Shown here piece after piece: positions 1 through 7,767 of a stretch of DNA of 64,000 nt (position 1 is the stretch's first letter; the number at the start of each line of letters is the position of its first letter). The position numbers and the translations under genes were made by a program. The DNA is from JAUWKC01 sp035529895 (GTDB lineage Bacteria > Planctomycetota > Phycisphaerae > Sedimentisphaerales > Anaerobacaceae). Below the pieces are notes generated by a model, which did not search any database, was not told the DNA's origin, and saw nothing but the letters and a program-made list of their open reading frames with translations. The stretch lies in the NCBI GenBank assembly GCA_035529895.1, contig DATKVV010000014.1:1-64000 (forward strand). Reading direction: 5' to 3'.

Positions 1-1
1 C

Positions 2-367
2 GAGTGGCAACAGTGGGATATTGCCCTGCGGGACTTCGGCGACGCGGGCGTAAACCTGGGGGATGTCAACAGGCTTTACATCGGCTTCGGGGACAGGGAC
101 AATCCTCAGCCCGGCGGCAGAGGAAGCGTGTACGTAGATGATATTCAATTGTATCCCCGCAGATGCACTCTGCCAGGACCTCAGGCTGATTTGACCAGCG
201 ATTGCGTTGTCGAATTCAAGGACTATGCTGTCCTCGCGAATCAGTGGCGCCACTCGCCCGGCAGCCCGTCGGCAGACATTGCCCCTGAGCCTCCTGACGG
301 CATTGTTGACATACGGGATTTGGCTGTCCTGACGGATAGCTGGCTTGTGGAGGCCTGGTGGCCGTAA
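2..367 (+). CDS. C-terminal part of a secreted protein with a dockerin-like tail (5' end outside window)
   Basis: The frame is open from the window edge to a TAA stop, so this is the last roughly 121 residues of a longer protein. The first half (WQQWDIALRDF, VNRLYIGFGDR, GSVYVDDIQLYP) has the look of a carbohydrate-binding or LamG-like beta-sandwich. The second half carries two Asp-rich helix-loop repeats, DLTSDCVVEFKDYAVLANQW and GIVDIRDLAVLTDSW, which resemble the paired calcium-binding loops of type I dockerins. Many planctomycete (Phycisphaerae) secreted proteins end this way. I infer a secreted, possibly glycan-active protein; the catalytic part is not visible. No downstream partner gene follows on this strand. 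Confidence 0.75.
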   Translation, partial: EWQQWDIALRDFGDAGVNLGDVNRLYIGFGDRDNPQPGGRGSVYVDDIQLYPRRCTLPGPQADLTSDCVVEFKDYAVLANQWRHSPGSPSADIAPEPPDGIVDIRDLAVLTDSWLVEAWWP

Positions 368-408
368 CAGACGTCGGGATGGCCCAAGTATTGGAGAGTG
401 CTTAGAGC

Positions 409-510
409 CTATCCGAATAATCCGGAGCAACGAAACGTAATTATGGCACAGACCACATGAAGCAAACCCAGAAAATTTTCAGGTTTCTTTTCCCAGCGTG
501 TCAGAATACG
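409..510 (-). mobile_element. Remnant of an IS5-type transposase (C-terminal tail)
   Basis: Read on the minus strand, this stretch gives RRILTRWEKKPENFLG followed by LLHVVCAIITFR and a TAG stop. That is the usual C-terminal pattern of IS5/IS1182-type DDE transposases (RWEKKxENYLxxLHLACAxI). Nothing upstream matches the rest of a transposase, and the DDE residues are absent. The sequence passes without a gap into a glycosyltransferase fragment in another frame. I read it as the scar of an insertion sequence next to a broken gene. The IS family assignment is by motif only. Confidence 0.6.
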
Positions 511-700
511 GCGGAATCGGTTCATTCAGTTGATTCACAAACCGACCCAGGACCTGCTCATCCAGTTTTTCCGCCCATAGACCGAGGCCCAGCTTCTCAA
601 TGTAGTGGGAATTGATTATCTGCTCGTACTGTCCCGCCACCGGCAGCACCAGCATCTTCTTCTTCAAATACAAACACTCGCTTATCAATGATAAGCTCGC
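479..700 (-). pseudogene. C-terminal fragment of an MJ1255/VC2487-type glycosyltransferase
   Basis: The translated fragment (SLISECLYLKKKMLVLPV, GQYEQIINSHYIEKLGLG) matches the C-terminal donor-binding segment of MJ1255/VC2487-type, GT28-like glycosyltransferases, typically SEALYLGKPMLVVP followed by QxEQxxNAxYLExLGYG. There is no start codon context and no N-terminal domain. The 3' end runs into the IS5-type transposase tail. The matching N-terminal fragment lies about 1 kb away on the same strand, behind an unrelated gene. Together they suggest one gene whose middle of roughly 200 residues has been replaced. Confidence 0.6.
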
Positions 701-862
701 AAGCGATTACACTTGGGGGCCCGGCTACGTCGGCCAGAATACCCTCGGTTGTTTGGCGAAAATAGCTTGCGAGAAGTCAAAAAGCACCGTAAAATCATGT
801 CGGCACGGAAGAACTGAACACCTTAGGCAATCAGTAAAGTCCAGCGGTGTGATGGAATAGCT

Positions 863-1666
863 ATGGTATACAAGCCGGGATATCTGAGGGAGCGGTCCAA
901 GTGGTTGATTAACGCGCGAAAGGTGGCGATGACTGCCGGGACTGGTGTCTTAGCTCTGACATTATTCGGCTCGAAGGTCATGGAAATATTGACAGGTTCA
1001 AGATACATCATGGACTTTGGTCATATAGCACTTTTGGGGATGACCGGTGTGCTCATCTTTTCTTGGATATGGTCCAGCCAAAAAGAACTTGACTTGTTGT
1101 TTGAGTGGCTCGACCCAGAACGGTACGAGCCTCCATCCACCATCATCGAGACCATCCTAATACTGACTTTGGGAGTACTACTTGCTGGCCTTTTGGTCAC
1201 AGCCAAAGACCCTCGTTCGTATGCTGTACTATTCACAGCTTACAGCTTTGCCAACATATTGGCAAATAAGAAGGTGCAATCAGAAGTTGGTGAGGCAATA
1301 TCCAAGAGCAAGGACCGGGCTCAAAAGGACCTAAAGCATGAGCACCTCATCCGACAGGCTCGCCTCTACCTGAAAGGCCTCCAGATTCTTGAACGCTACT
1401 ATGTGCTCAGACCTCACGGTTTGCTAGCCCTCATCACTCTCGTCTTTTCGTCAATTGGCCTTCTGGTCTCCATCGTCTGGTGGCTGGTCGGCTCCGATGT
1501 AGTCGGCTTCGCCTCATACGCCACCTTTGTGCTCATATTAGCTGCAATTGAGGTCACAATATGGCATTGGCGCCTTGTTCGTGATCTCGCAATAAGACCC
1601 ATCAAGGCAGAACTTAACGAATTGACACAGGTCAGCAATGACCTCGGGACCACCGATGGGAGCTGA
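863..1666 (+). CDS. Hypothetical polytopic membrane protein
   Basis: This 267-residue protein matches no family I recognise. About six hydrophobic segments are visible: near residues 25-45, 52-70, 92-113, 115-130, 183-208 and 212-234. A long charged stretch (about 131-180, rich in Lys, Glu and Arg) sits between the two halves and is probably cytoplasmic. The start has a weak upstream GGAAT. The gene lies between the two halves of a disrupted glycosyltransferase and on the opposite strand, so it may have arrived with the event that broke that gene. Function unknown. Confidence 0.6.
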   Translation: MVYKPGYLRERSKWLINARKVAMTAGTGVLALTLFGSKVMEILTGSRYIMDFGHIALLGMTGVLIFSWIWSSQKELDLLFEWLDPERYEPPSTIIETILILTLGVLLAGLLVTAKDPRSYAVLFTAYSFANILANKKVQSEVGEAISKSKDRAQKDLKHEHLIRQARLYLKGLQILERYYVLRPHGLLALITLVFSSIGLLVSIVWWLVGSDVVGFASYATFVLILAAIEVTIWHWRLVRDLAIRPIKAELNELTQVSNDLGTTDGS

Positions 1667-1734
1667 TTTCATTCTTTCCGCTGCTCTCCAAGTTACGTCA
1701 ATGTCGTCTCTGTTGTTTTGGTCGAAGCCAGAGC

Positions 1735-1938
1735 AACCTCCACACGCCCGTCTTCATAGGCGAACTACAGCCCGAATATCTCTCTCACCCGCTCGCCGAA
1801 ATACTGTTTCAGATATACGAGCGATTTTTGCGGCCCGACAAACATCACGTCATGCCCCGCATCGATAAGTCTCTGCCCTATCAAATGCGACCGGCTGCTG
1901 TGCCCGAACCCTTCCCCCGCAACACCATAAATTATCTT
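1735..1938 (-). pseudogene. N-terminal fragment of the same MJ1255/VC2487-type glycosyltransferase
   Basis: The fragment begins KIIYGVAGEGFGHSSRSHLI and continues HDVMFVGPQKSLVYLKQYF, the classic N-terminal Rossmann half of this GT family (KILYGVxGEGxGHxxRS). The initiating ATG is missing: GCG precedes the AAG codon where a Met would be expected. An in-frame TAG at 1765-1767 interrupts the reading just before FAYEDGRVEV, which still looks like family sequence. Homology then ends. The fragment is fused at its 5' side to a penicillin-binding-protein fragment in a different frame. It cannot encode a working enzyme. Confidence 0.65.
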
Positions 1939-2990
1939 CGCGGCTCCGCCACCGGCACCCCGCCGATGAACGACGCCATATAGTCGTCCTCCGAATATCC
2001 TCTCCCGTTCGCCTTGGCGATGTTTGCCGTCCCCGTCTTGCCGAATACCTGCCATTTCTCCAGTTTCGCTTTCTTGCCCGTCCCTTCGTTAACTACCCCC
2101 ACCAGTGCCTCAAAAGCGGTGAGTCCACCCGGTTTGCCGAGCACGAGGTCGGCCGCGGACATGTACTCATCCATTTCGGTGGTATATCCGATGGGTATGA
2201 TTCGCACGGGGCAGTCGGGCGGGAGGCCGCCGACGAGATTGTCGATGCGACTCTTCAGTTCTTCGTTTCGGCCGCAGACAGCAATTATCTGAGCGATGCT
2301 GCTCATTTTCACCAGCGACTGCATCAGTTTTTCGATTGGTCCGACGCCGAAGCCGCCGGCCGAGACCAGTATGGTGGTGCGGGAAGGTTCGAGGCCGTGC
2401 TTGAGCCGCATCCCGAGCTTGTCTTTGTGGTCGGCGAAAACCGGGTCAATGGGAATTCCTGAGACAGTGATTTTCTCAGAGGGAACACCAAGCTCTTCAA
2501 GGTGGCACCGCGTTTCCTCCAAAGCCACGAAGTAATGCTCGTATTCGCGGCACAGCCACATGGCATGAACGTCGAAGTCGGTAATGGTGATGACCTGGCG
2601 TGTGCTGAGGCGGCTTTTGGCCTTTAGCCACGAGATTATTTCCGCAGGCAGAAAATGCGTACAGACCGTAATTTCGGGTTGATACTGCTCGAGCATTTTT
2701 ACGAAAGGTCTGGTATTAAGTTTCTCAAAAGCCAAACGGAGGCGTTCATTTTGCCAGGGTTTGTCAAAATGGTCATAGAGCCAGCCTAAGACGTCCGGCG
2801 CCTTGTTGACCAGCTCGATATAGGCCTTGGAGTAAAGGTCCTGAAAAACCTTGTTTGTGTACTGGAGGGTATCGACATTACGCACCTGGCGGGCGGCATT
2901 CAGTTGAACGAAAGACTTTTCGATTGCCTGGGCAGCCCTGATATGACCTGCCCCCACCGACGCCGACAGGACCAAAACCTTCTGAAACAT
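1932..2990 (-). CDS. MGDG-synthase-like glycosyltransferase, truncated and fused to a PBP transpeptidase fragment
   Basis: The N-terminal ~297 residues are a GT28/MGDG-synthase-type glycosyltransferase. SASVGAGHIRAAQAI is the acceptor-side motif, SAGGFGVGPIEKL opens the donor domain, and ADLVLGKPGGLTAFEAL is the nucleotide-sugar loop. Such enzymes add sugars to diacylglycerol or related lipids at the inner membrane. The expected last segment (a PIPGQExxNA-like motif) is missing. From about residue 298 the frame continues as GVVNEGTGKKAKL, FGKTGT and YMASFIGGVPVAEP, the KTG-box region of class B penicillin-binding proteins (FtsI/PBP2), then stops. The start at 2990 is chosen because GAGG lies a few bases upstream and MFQKVLVLSAS opens the domain; an ATG 93 bases further upstream lacks support. 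The protein is probably non-functional, or the join is an assembly error. Confidence 0.7.
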   Translation of the reverse strand: MFQKVLVLSASVGAGHIRAAQAIEKSFVQLNAARQVRNVDTLQYTNKVFQDLYSKAYIELVNKAPDVLGWLYDHFDKPWQNERLRLAFEKLNTRPFVKMLEQYQPEITVCTHFLPAEIISWLKAKSRLSTRQVITITDFDVHAMWLCREYEHYFVALEETRCHLEELGVPSEKITVSGIPIDPVFADHKDKLGMRLKHGLEPSRTTILVSAGGFGVGPIEKLMQSLVKMSSIAQIIAVCGRNEELKSRIDNLVGGLPPDCPVRIIPIGYTTEMDEYMSAADLVLGKPGGLTAFEALVGVVNEGTGKKAKLEKWQVFGKTGTANIAKANGRGYSEDDYMASFIGGVPVAEPRR

Positions 2991-3166
2991 AACGCCTCGG
3001 TCGCAGAATTTCACATTACAGTGCGCACCGCCACGGCTCGCATCGTGAATACTAACCGATTGTGCGCGGATTTGCAAATTCACAGGCGCGCCTTTCTATG
3101 ACTTTTGCAGCGACATGCGCAGGTGTGAAAATCCGCCTCGGACGCGAATGACTTGCAGGGTCGGTA

Positions 3167-3727
3167 TTAGCCGGGGTCTGTGGACTCGACTTTGTGGATT
3201 TTGGGTCCGACGATTTTGCCGGCGTACCTGAAGGATTTGACGAGCATGAAAAAGAAAACGGCCGCGGCCAGCAATAAGACAACGGTTGTGAGCCAATGCC
3301 GAGGGCGAAATCTTTTCAGTGAGGGGGCAAAAGCAATAAGGGCGAAAGCGGCAGCAAGGACTATGACCGCGTCCCAGCTTGCGCGCTGCCAATAGCTGCC
3401 TCCGAGGCGGATCCACATTCCGAACTCGTCGAAGGTCAGGGCCATAGCGATTCCATAAATCAGAGCGGCGAACCGGAGGCCTCGGCCGGTGGGGCGTCCG
3501 AGCAGCAGGTAGCCGCCGACAGCAGAAAGCAGGAAAATCCCATAGTTGAGGTGGTGAATGTGCGTGCCGCCGAGGTGGAGGTAAAGGTCGGGGATACTCC
3601 TTGACATAATGAGAAATACAACAACTCTGGCGGATATGAAGGTCAATAGAAAGGTGACGAGTACCATTCGAGCCAGATGTGTAAAAAGCGGCGTCTCGAC
3701 GGAAAGGGTTTTCTTTTCCTGGTTCAT
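3167..3727 (-). CDS. Conserved integral membrane protein with a THIHHLNYG motif
   Basis: The protein has 186 residues from the chosen Met (MNQEKK), which has an AGGA about ten bases upstream; longer in-frame starts add unlikely Arg/Pro-rich sequence. At least five hydrophobic segments are visible. The motif LGGTHIHHLNYGIFLLS and the acidic LTFDEFGMWIRLGGSYW resemble a family of uncharacterised bacterial integral membrane proteins in which conserved His and Asp/Glu residues face a membrane site. No enzyme assignment is possible. It is followed on the same strand, after about 180 bases, by the chimeric glycosyltransferase, and is divergent from the MtfA-like gene. Confidence 0.65.
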   Translation of the reverse strand: MNQEKKTLSVETPLFTHLARMVLVTFLLTFISARVVVFLIMSRSIPDLYLHLGGTHIHHLNYGIFLLSAVGGYLLLGRPTGRGLRFAALIYGIAMALTFDEFGMWIRLGGSYWQRASWDAVIVLAAAFALIAFAPSLKRFRPRHWLTTVVLLLAAAVFFFMLVKSFRYAGKIVGPKIHKVESTDPG

Positions 3728-3961
3728 GGTTAACCATCCTGAAAAGACCAGGCCGAACCCGCCGATTAAAAGGCGGCACGGCGATAGTTTCTCCGCTAAT
3801 CTTGATTTTGTCAAGCAGCTTGGCCGGCGGATACAGAGTTTTGGTGCTTGCGGCGGCCATTTGCTCAACCTGAACGGCAAAGGCGGGAGGAGTTATTTTG
3901 ATTTTCGGGCGAGTCTGGTATAAATAGCCGTGCTGGTGCTTATTGAAAGGTCGAGAAGATT

Positions 3962-4723
3962 ATGTTCCGGCTGAAAAGTTGGCGGCGAAGGCGATTGGGG
4001 AATCGAGAGTTTCCACAGGAATGGCTGGAGATTCTCGAGAAGAACGTTGGATATTACAGGCGTTTGCCGGAGCCGGACAAGAAGGAGCTGCAGAAACATA
4101 TACTGATATTCATTGGGGAGAAACGATTCGAGGGGTGCGGGGGACTGGAGATAACCGATGAGATAAAGGTTACGATTGCGGCGCAGGCGTGCATTCTTCT
4201 GCTGCACCGGCAAACGGATTATTACCCCGGGTTGTATTCTGTGCTGGTATATCCGCAGGCTTACGTTGCGAGGGAAGCAAGGTATCTTGGGGGCGGGGTA
4301 GTGGTGGAGGGGCTGCACGTTCGCTTAGGGGAATCGTGGCGTCGAGGGTCGGTGGTGCTGTCATGGGACGACGTGCAGAGAGGTACTGCGGACATCCATG
4401 ACGGGCACAATATCGTGTTTCATGAGTTCGCACACCAACTGGACCTGTCGGGCGGCAAAGGTGACAGCAGCGAGGTGGTTCGCAGCCGGTCGAAGTACAT
4501 CGCGTGGGCGCGCGTGCTTCAGAGGGACTACGAGCGGCTTCGTCGGGATGTGGGCGGGAGTCGGCAGACCCTGCTGGACAGGTACGGGGCGACGAATCCT
4601 GCAGAGTTCTTCGCGGTGGCGACAGAGTCGTTTTTCGAGCGGCCGAAAGAGCTACGGAAGCTGCACCCTGAATTGTATAACGAATTGAGGCAGTTCTACC
4701 AGCAAGACCCTGCCGATTTGTAG
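3962..4723 (+). CDS. mtfA: MtfA-type zinc metallopeptidase (M90 family)
   Basis: The 253-residue protein contains the M90/MtfA zinc motif HEFAHQLD at about residues 154-161, where His154 and His158 bind zinc and Glu155 is the catalytic base. A downstream TNPAEFFAVATESFF segment probably supplies the third ligand. The N-terminal part (PEWL-like opening, LPEPDKKELQKHILIFIGEK) is also family-typical, and the length agrees with E. coli MtfA (about 265). In E. coli the enzyme is cytoplasmic, is inhibited by the Mlc repressor and affects the glucose PTS. No Mlc or PTS gene is seen here, so its role in this organism is open. Confidence 0.88.
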   Translation: MFRLKSWRRRRLGNREFPQEWLEILEKNVGYYRRLPEPDKKELQKHILIFIGEKRFEGCGGLEITDEIKVTIAAQACILLLHRQTDYYPGLYSVLVYPQAYVAREARYLGGGVVVEGLHVRLGESWRRGSVVLSWDDVQRGTADIHDGHNIVFHEFAHQLDLSGGKGDSSEVVRSRSKYIAWARVLQRDYERLRRDVGGSRQTLLDRYGATNPAEFFAVATESFFERPKELRKLHPELYNELRQFYQQDPADL

Positions 4724-4889
4724 GTTTTTTGAGGCCGTTGTGGCAAGCGCGGTTTGCAAATGACTTGAAACGGCGTTGTGTGCTGCTATAATGCCGGTTT
4801 TGCTAAAGCGTCGGCAGACGGCAGGCCGAAAGGATAAATTAAGAGGAACAGCAACAGAAAGTTGTTGCCTTTGCAGAAGGAGAGATATT

Positions 4890-5021
4890 TTGGAGAATCA
4901 TCGTTGGAGCAAGATTAAAAGGTCTCGGAAAAGCGGTTTTCGGGCTCGCATGCGGACCAGCAAAGGGCGAAAGACGCTGAGTAACAAACGGCGTGTCGGA
5001 CGCTCGGTCAATGTTAGATGA
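4890..5021 (+). CDS. rpmH: 50S ribosomal protein L34
   Basis: A 43-residue basic protein with the L34 core: SGFRARMRTSKGRKTLSNKR then RRVGRSVNV. I chose the TTG at 4890 because GGAGAG sits just upstream and the length matches L34 (about 44); ATG codons further upstream would add unrelated sequence. L34 is a component of the large ribosomal subunit. In most bacteria rnpA follows immediately, but here the next coding region is an ankyrin protein and no rnpA-like frame is visible nearby. The N-terminus (MENHRWSKIKRSRK) replaces the usual MKRTxQPSxRKRxxxHG, a mild deviation. Confidence 0.88.
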   Translation: MENHRWSKIKRSRKSGFRARMRTSKGRKTLSNKRRVGRSVNVR

Positions 5022-5114
5022 GGATTGCCGCCGACCGGTTGCGAGGCGGCATGACTGGCCGGTGGTCCGCCAGGGCGCGCACTGTAGACAGTAAAAAGGG
5101 CAATTGTGGTTTAG

Positions 5115-6116
5115 ATGGACTTGTTTGGCTGGTTAATACACGGATGGGGCGGGAATATTCAAGCCGCGGCCCGAAAGGGCAAGACGGACAAGGTCAGATT
5201 CATATTGGCCAGGAAGCCTGAACTGGTCAACACGAGGAATAATGTTGGCGAGACCGCCCTGTGTTTAGCGGCGGGCGAGGGACATACCAAGATAGTCGAA
5301 CTTCTGCTGGCCGGCGGAGCGGAGGTGAACGCCAAAGATTCTTACGGCGAAACCGCTCTTCACAAGGCGGCCAACGGTGACCACGAGCAAGTAGTCAAAC
5401 TCCTGCTGGCCCGCGGGTCGCAAGTCAACGCCAAAAGTAATAAAGGGCATACCGCCCTGCACAGGGCGGCAGGCGGCCGCAAGGCGGTGGTGGAGGCGCT
5501 GCTTGCGGCCGGTGTGGAGGTTAACGCCAGAAGCAAGAAAGGCCATACCGCTCTGGACAGGGCGGCGGCGAGGGGGCGCAAGGAAGTGGTGGAGGCGCTG
5601 CTTGCCCATGGAATGGAGGTGAACACCAAGGCGGGTGACGGGGGCAGGCCGCTGCACGCGGCGGCCAACGCCGGTCACAAGGAAATTGTGGAGCTTTTGA
5701 TTGCACGCGGCGCGGAGATAAACGCTCAGAATAATGACGGCGAGGCCGCCTTGCACAAAGCAGCCAACAACGGTCACGTGGGAACAGTCAGAGCTCTCAT
5801 TGCCGGAGGAGCGGATGTAAACACCAGAAGCTATAAGGGGCATACGGCTCTCCACCGTGCGGCCAGAGGACACAAAGAAGTGGCGGAGCTTCTGCTGGCA
5901 AGCGGGGCAGAGGTGAACGCCGAAAGCAGAAAAGGACATACCGCCCTGTGGAGTGCGGCCGTCAGGGGCCGAAAGGATGTAGTGGAGGTTCTGCTTGCCC
6001 ATGGGGCGGCGGTAAACGCCAAGGACAAATGGAGCAAAACGCCTATGAAGGCAGCGATGGACGCGGGGCACAAAGAAATAGTGGAGCTGCTTCGGCAGCA
6101 CGGCGGGGCTGCATGA
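5115..6116 (+). CDS. Ankyrin-repeat protein
   Basis: Almost the whole 333-residue protein consists of about nine or ten ankyrin repeats of 32-33 residues, each with the pattern GxTALHxAAxxGHxEVVxLLLAxGAEVNA. The first about 20 residues (MDLFGWLIHGWGGNIQAAARK) form a short cap. No signal peptide or transmembrane segment is apparent, so it is probably cytoplasmic. Ankyrin stacks mediate protein-protein binding; the partner is not indicated by context. The repeats are also similar at DNA level, with recurring GGGCATACCGCCCTGCAC-like blocks, so repeat number could vary by recombination. Confidence 0.9.
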   Translation: MDLFGWLIHGWGGNIQAAARKGKTDKVRFILARKPELVNTRNNVGETALCLAAGEGHTKIVELLLAGGAEVNAKDSYGETALHKAANGDHEQVVKLLLARGSQVNAKSNKGHTALHRAAGGRKAVVEALLAAGVEVNARSKKGHTALDRAAARGRKEVVEALLAHGMEVNTKAGDGGRPLHAAANAGHKEIVELLIARGAEINAQNNDGEAALHKAANNGHVGTVRALIAGGADVNTRSYKGHTALHRAARGHKEVAELLLASGAEVNAESRKGHTALWSAAVRGRKDVVEVLLAHGAAVNAKDKWSKTPMKAAMDAGHKEIVELLRQHGGAA

Positions 6117-6165
6117 TTTCCAGATGCAAGCGCACAACGGGACAAGATGAGGCGGGGCGGGTGAC

Positions 6166-7122
6166 TCAGCCGAAGGATAGTCCGATTTTTTTTGCGACGG
6201 AACGGATGTGGTCAGCGGCAAGGCGGTATTCTCCGGCGTCCTTCAAGTGCTCCACCATGAGCGGAGTGTCGGGGAACCTGCTCAACTGGCTTAAGAACTC
6301 GGCATAATCCAGACCTCCCAGACCCGGACGAACCTCGTCAAGATGGGTGGTGAATTTGGGCTGGAGCAGGATGTCCTTGGCGTGGCAGCTCTTGATGCGG
6401 GGGCCAAGCTTTTGAAAGAATTCGCGAATCAGCTCGCGATTCCCATAATAGCGCTGGGGACTGGTGACAAGATTGACTGGGTCGAAATGGACGGCAAAGC
6501 GGCTGCGGTCGATGGCTTTAATCAGGCGGAGGTACGAATCGGCGGAGTCGGGATAGGCCCAGGGCATAGTTTCGAGGGTCAAATACGTTCGTGCAGGTTT
6601 GACGTCGTCGATGATTGCGCGCGTAGTCTGCACAATCATATCGAAGGTTTCGCCGGTGAGGTTGTCGGGATGTGGGCCGTCCCAGCGTTCGGGATGGCGT
6701 GAGCCGCTGATATTGACGCAGCATCTTGCGCCAATACGGTCGGCGAGCGCGAGCCGCTGACGGCATTTTGCGAGGGCCTTGCGGCGGGTTTCCTCGTCGG
6801 GGCTGATGGGATTGGACCATGCGCCGACCTCGGCAATGACAATGTCGGCCTTTTGAGCGGCTTTGGCGTAGGCGTTGACAACATCGTCTTTTTCCTCGGG
6901 GCGGACGGGGCAGTAAGCGGCACGGTAACCAAGCCCTCTGATCATTTGTACCCAGGCATCGGGGCCGTCAAATTTTCCATGCGTGGGGCCTCCCAGCCGC
7001 AGTAATAAAGGAATTGTCTGTGCGCAGGCAATTCCCACCGCCGACCGGGCGGCCAGCAGAGCTGCGCCTGCCATAGACTTTTTCATAAGGTCACGCCGGG
7101 ACAAGCTTTTGTGGTTCGTCAT
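6166..7122 (-). CDS. Tat-exported sugar phosphate isomerase/epimerase-like TIM-barrel protein
   Basis: The N-terminus contains a twin-arginine signal, SRRDLMKK, followed by a hydrophobic Ala-rich stretch ending near CAQ, so the 318-residue protein is predicted to be exported folded. The mature part resembles xylose-isomerase-like TIM barrels (AP endonuclease 2 family): LTLETMPWAYPDSADSYLRL, FAVHFDPVNL, IKSCHAKDIL and PLMVEHL supply Glu, Asp and His residues at positions used for divalent metal binding. Planctomycetes encode many such exported proteins, usually in sugar catabolism. The substrate is unknown. It stands alone, convergent with the ankyrin gene. Confidence 0.8.
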   Translation of the reverse strand: MTNHKSLSRRDLMKKSMAGAALLAARSAVGIACAQTIPLLLRLGGPTHGKFDGPDAWVQMIRGLGYRAAYCPVRPEEKDDVVNAYAKAAQKADIVIAEVGAWSNPISPDEETRRKALAKCRQRLALADRIGARCCVNISGSRHPERWDGPHPDNLTGETFDMIVQTTRAIIDDVKPARTYLTLETMPWAYPDSADSYLRLIKAIDRSRFAVHFDPVNLVTSPQRYYGNRELIREFFQKLGPRIKSCHAKDILLQPKFTTHLDEVRPGLGGLDYAEFLSQLSRFPDTPLMVEHLKDAGEYRLAADHIRSVAKKIGLSFG

Positions 7123-7292
7123 TCCGGGCGCCTCCTGTAGAGTAAGGACGATTCGGGAAAGGCAATATCAGGTCCCAAGAGCGGAAAAGAACGAGACCCT
7201 GTGAGGTCCGCGATTCTGGAGACAACATTTCTTATACTCGGCAACCATTTACCACAACACCACGAGAAACTAATTCTATAACAGAAGCGCTT

Positions 7293-7311
7293 GGAGCGGC
7301 GCTGCCGCTCC
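7293..7311. terminator. Perfect 8-bp hairpin, possible terminator
   Basis: GGAGCGGC and GCCGCTCC pair perfectly around a 3-base loop. The hairpin lies between the 3' side of the small Myb/SANT-like gene (minus strand) and the 5' side of the exported isomerase gene. There is no clean U-run on either side, so intrinsic termination is only a guess. Confidence 0.35.
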
Positions 7312-7407
7312 ACTTAAACCTCGGTACATGGCGCCGACAGCGGTTGGCAACAGGCCGCGTTCAGGAAGATACTTTGTTTTGAACCCCGAACGACCGGGCC
7401 GCTCCGC

Positions 7408-7620
7408 TTATCTGCCGAGGGACTTGAGATACTGCCTGGATTTTCGAAGCCCCATTCTGGATGCTTTCTTCTTCACTGCGTCGGTTTTTCGCCCGAGCTT
7501 TGCAGCTATTTGAGAGGTTGGGTTCCTCGGGAAAAGCTTCTTCAGGAGCCTAACATCGCCGGCCGTCCAGAGACCCGCCGGGGCTTTTCTCTTTTTCGCA
7601 GCTTTTTTCTTCTTTGCCAT
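7408..7620 (-). CDS. Small basic Myb/SANT-like DNA-binding protein
   Basis: This 70-residue protein starts with a Lys-rich tail (MAKKKKAAKKRK) followed by a helical core, LWTAGDVRLLKKLFPRNPTS then QIAAKLGRKTDAVKKKASRM. The core has the W-x-E/D-D...L...I-A-x-x-L-x-R-x...V-x-x-x-x pattern of Myb/SANT-type helix-turn-helix units. The chosen ATG has AAAGGAAG about ten bases upstream. The high charge suggests nucleic-acid binding. It is divergent from metX-metW, so the two may share a control region. The target is unknown. Confidence 0.6.
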   Translation of the reverse strand: MAKKKKAAKKRKAPAGLWTAGDVRLLKKLFPRNPTSQIAAKLGRKTDAVKKKASRMGLRKSRQYLKSLGR

Positions 7621-7767
7621 TTTTGTGCTTCCTTTCAACAAATGGTATCCGCCAATCTTGTCACTGCCATCTGGGCAGCGCCATTACTCACATGGTATAA
7701 TCTATGGGTGAAGTTTTACGGTGTCAAGTTCTTTTAGTAACGTAAAACAAAAAAATGTAATTAATTT

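Noticed and set aside
3096..3860. 254-codon minus-strand frame overlapping the THIHHLNYG membrane protein
   Set aside because: Arg/Pro-rich translation with no family pattern; the overlapping frame has clear membrane helices and a ribosome site.
5018..5221. rnpA candidate after rpmH
   Set aside because: The frame overlaps the ankyrin gene and lacks the RNR motif and the fold pattern of the RNase P protein.
5265..6221. Long minus-strand frame (318 codons)
   Set aside because: It is antisense to the ankyrin repeats and simply mirrors their periodicity.
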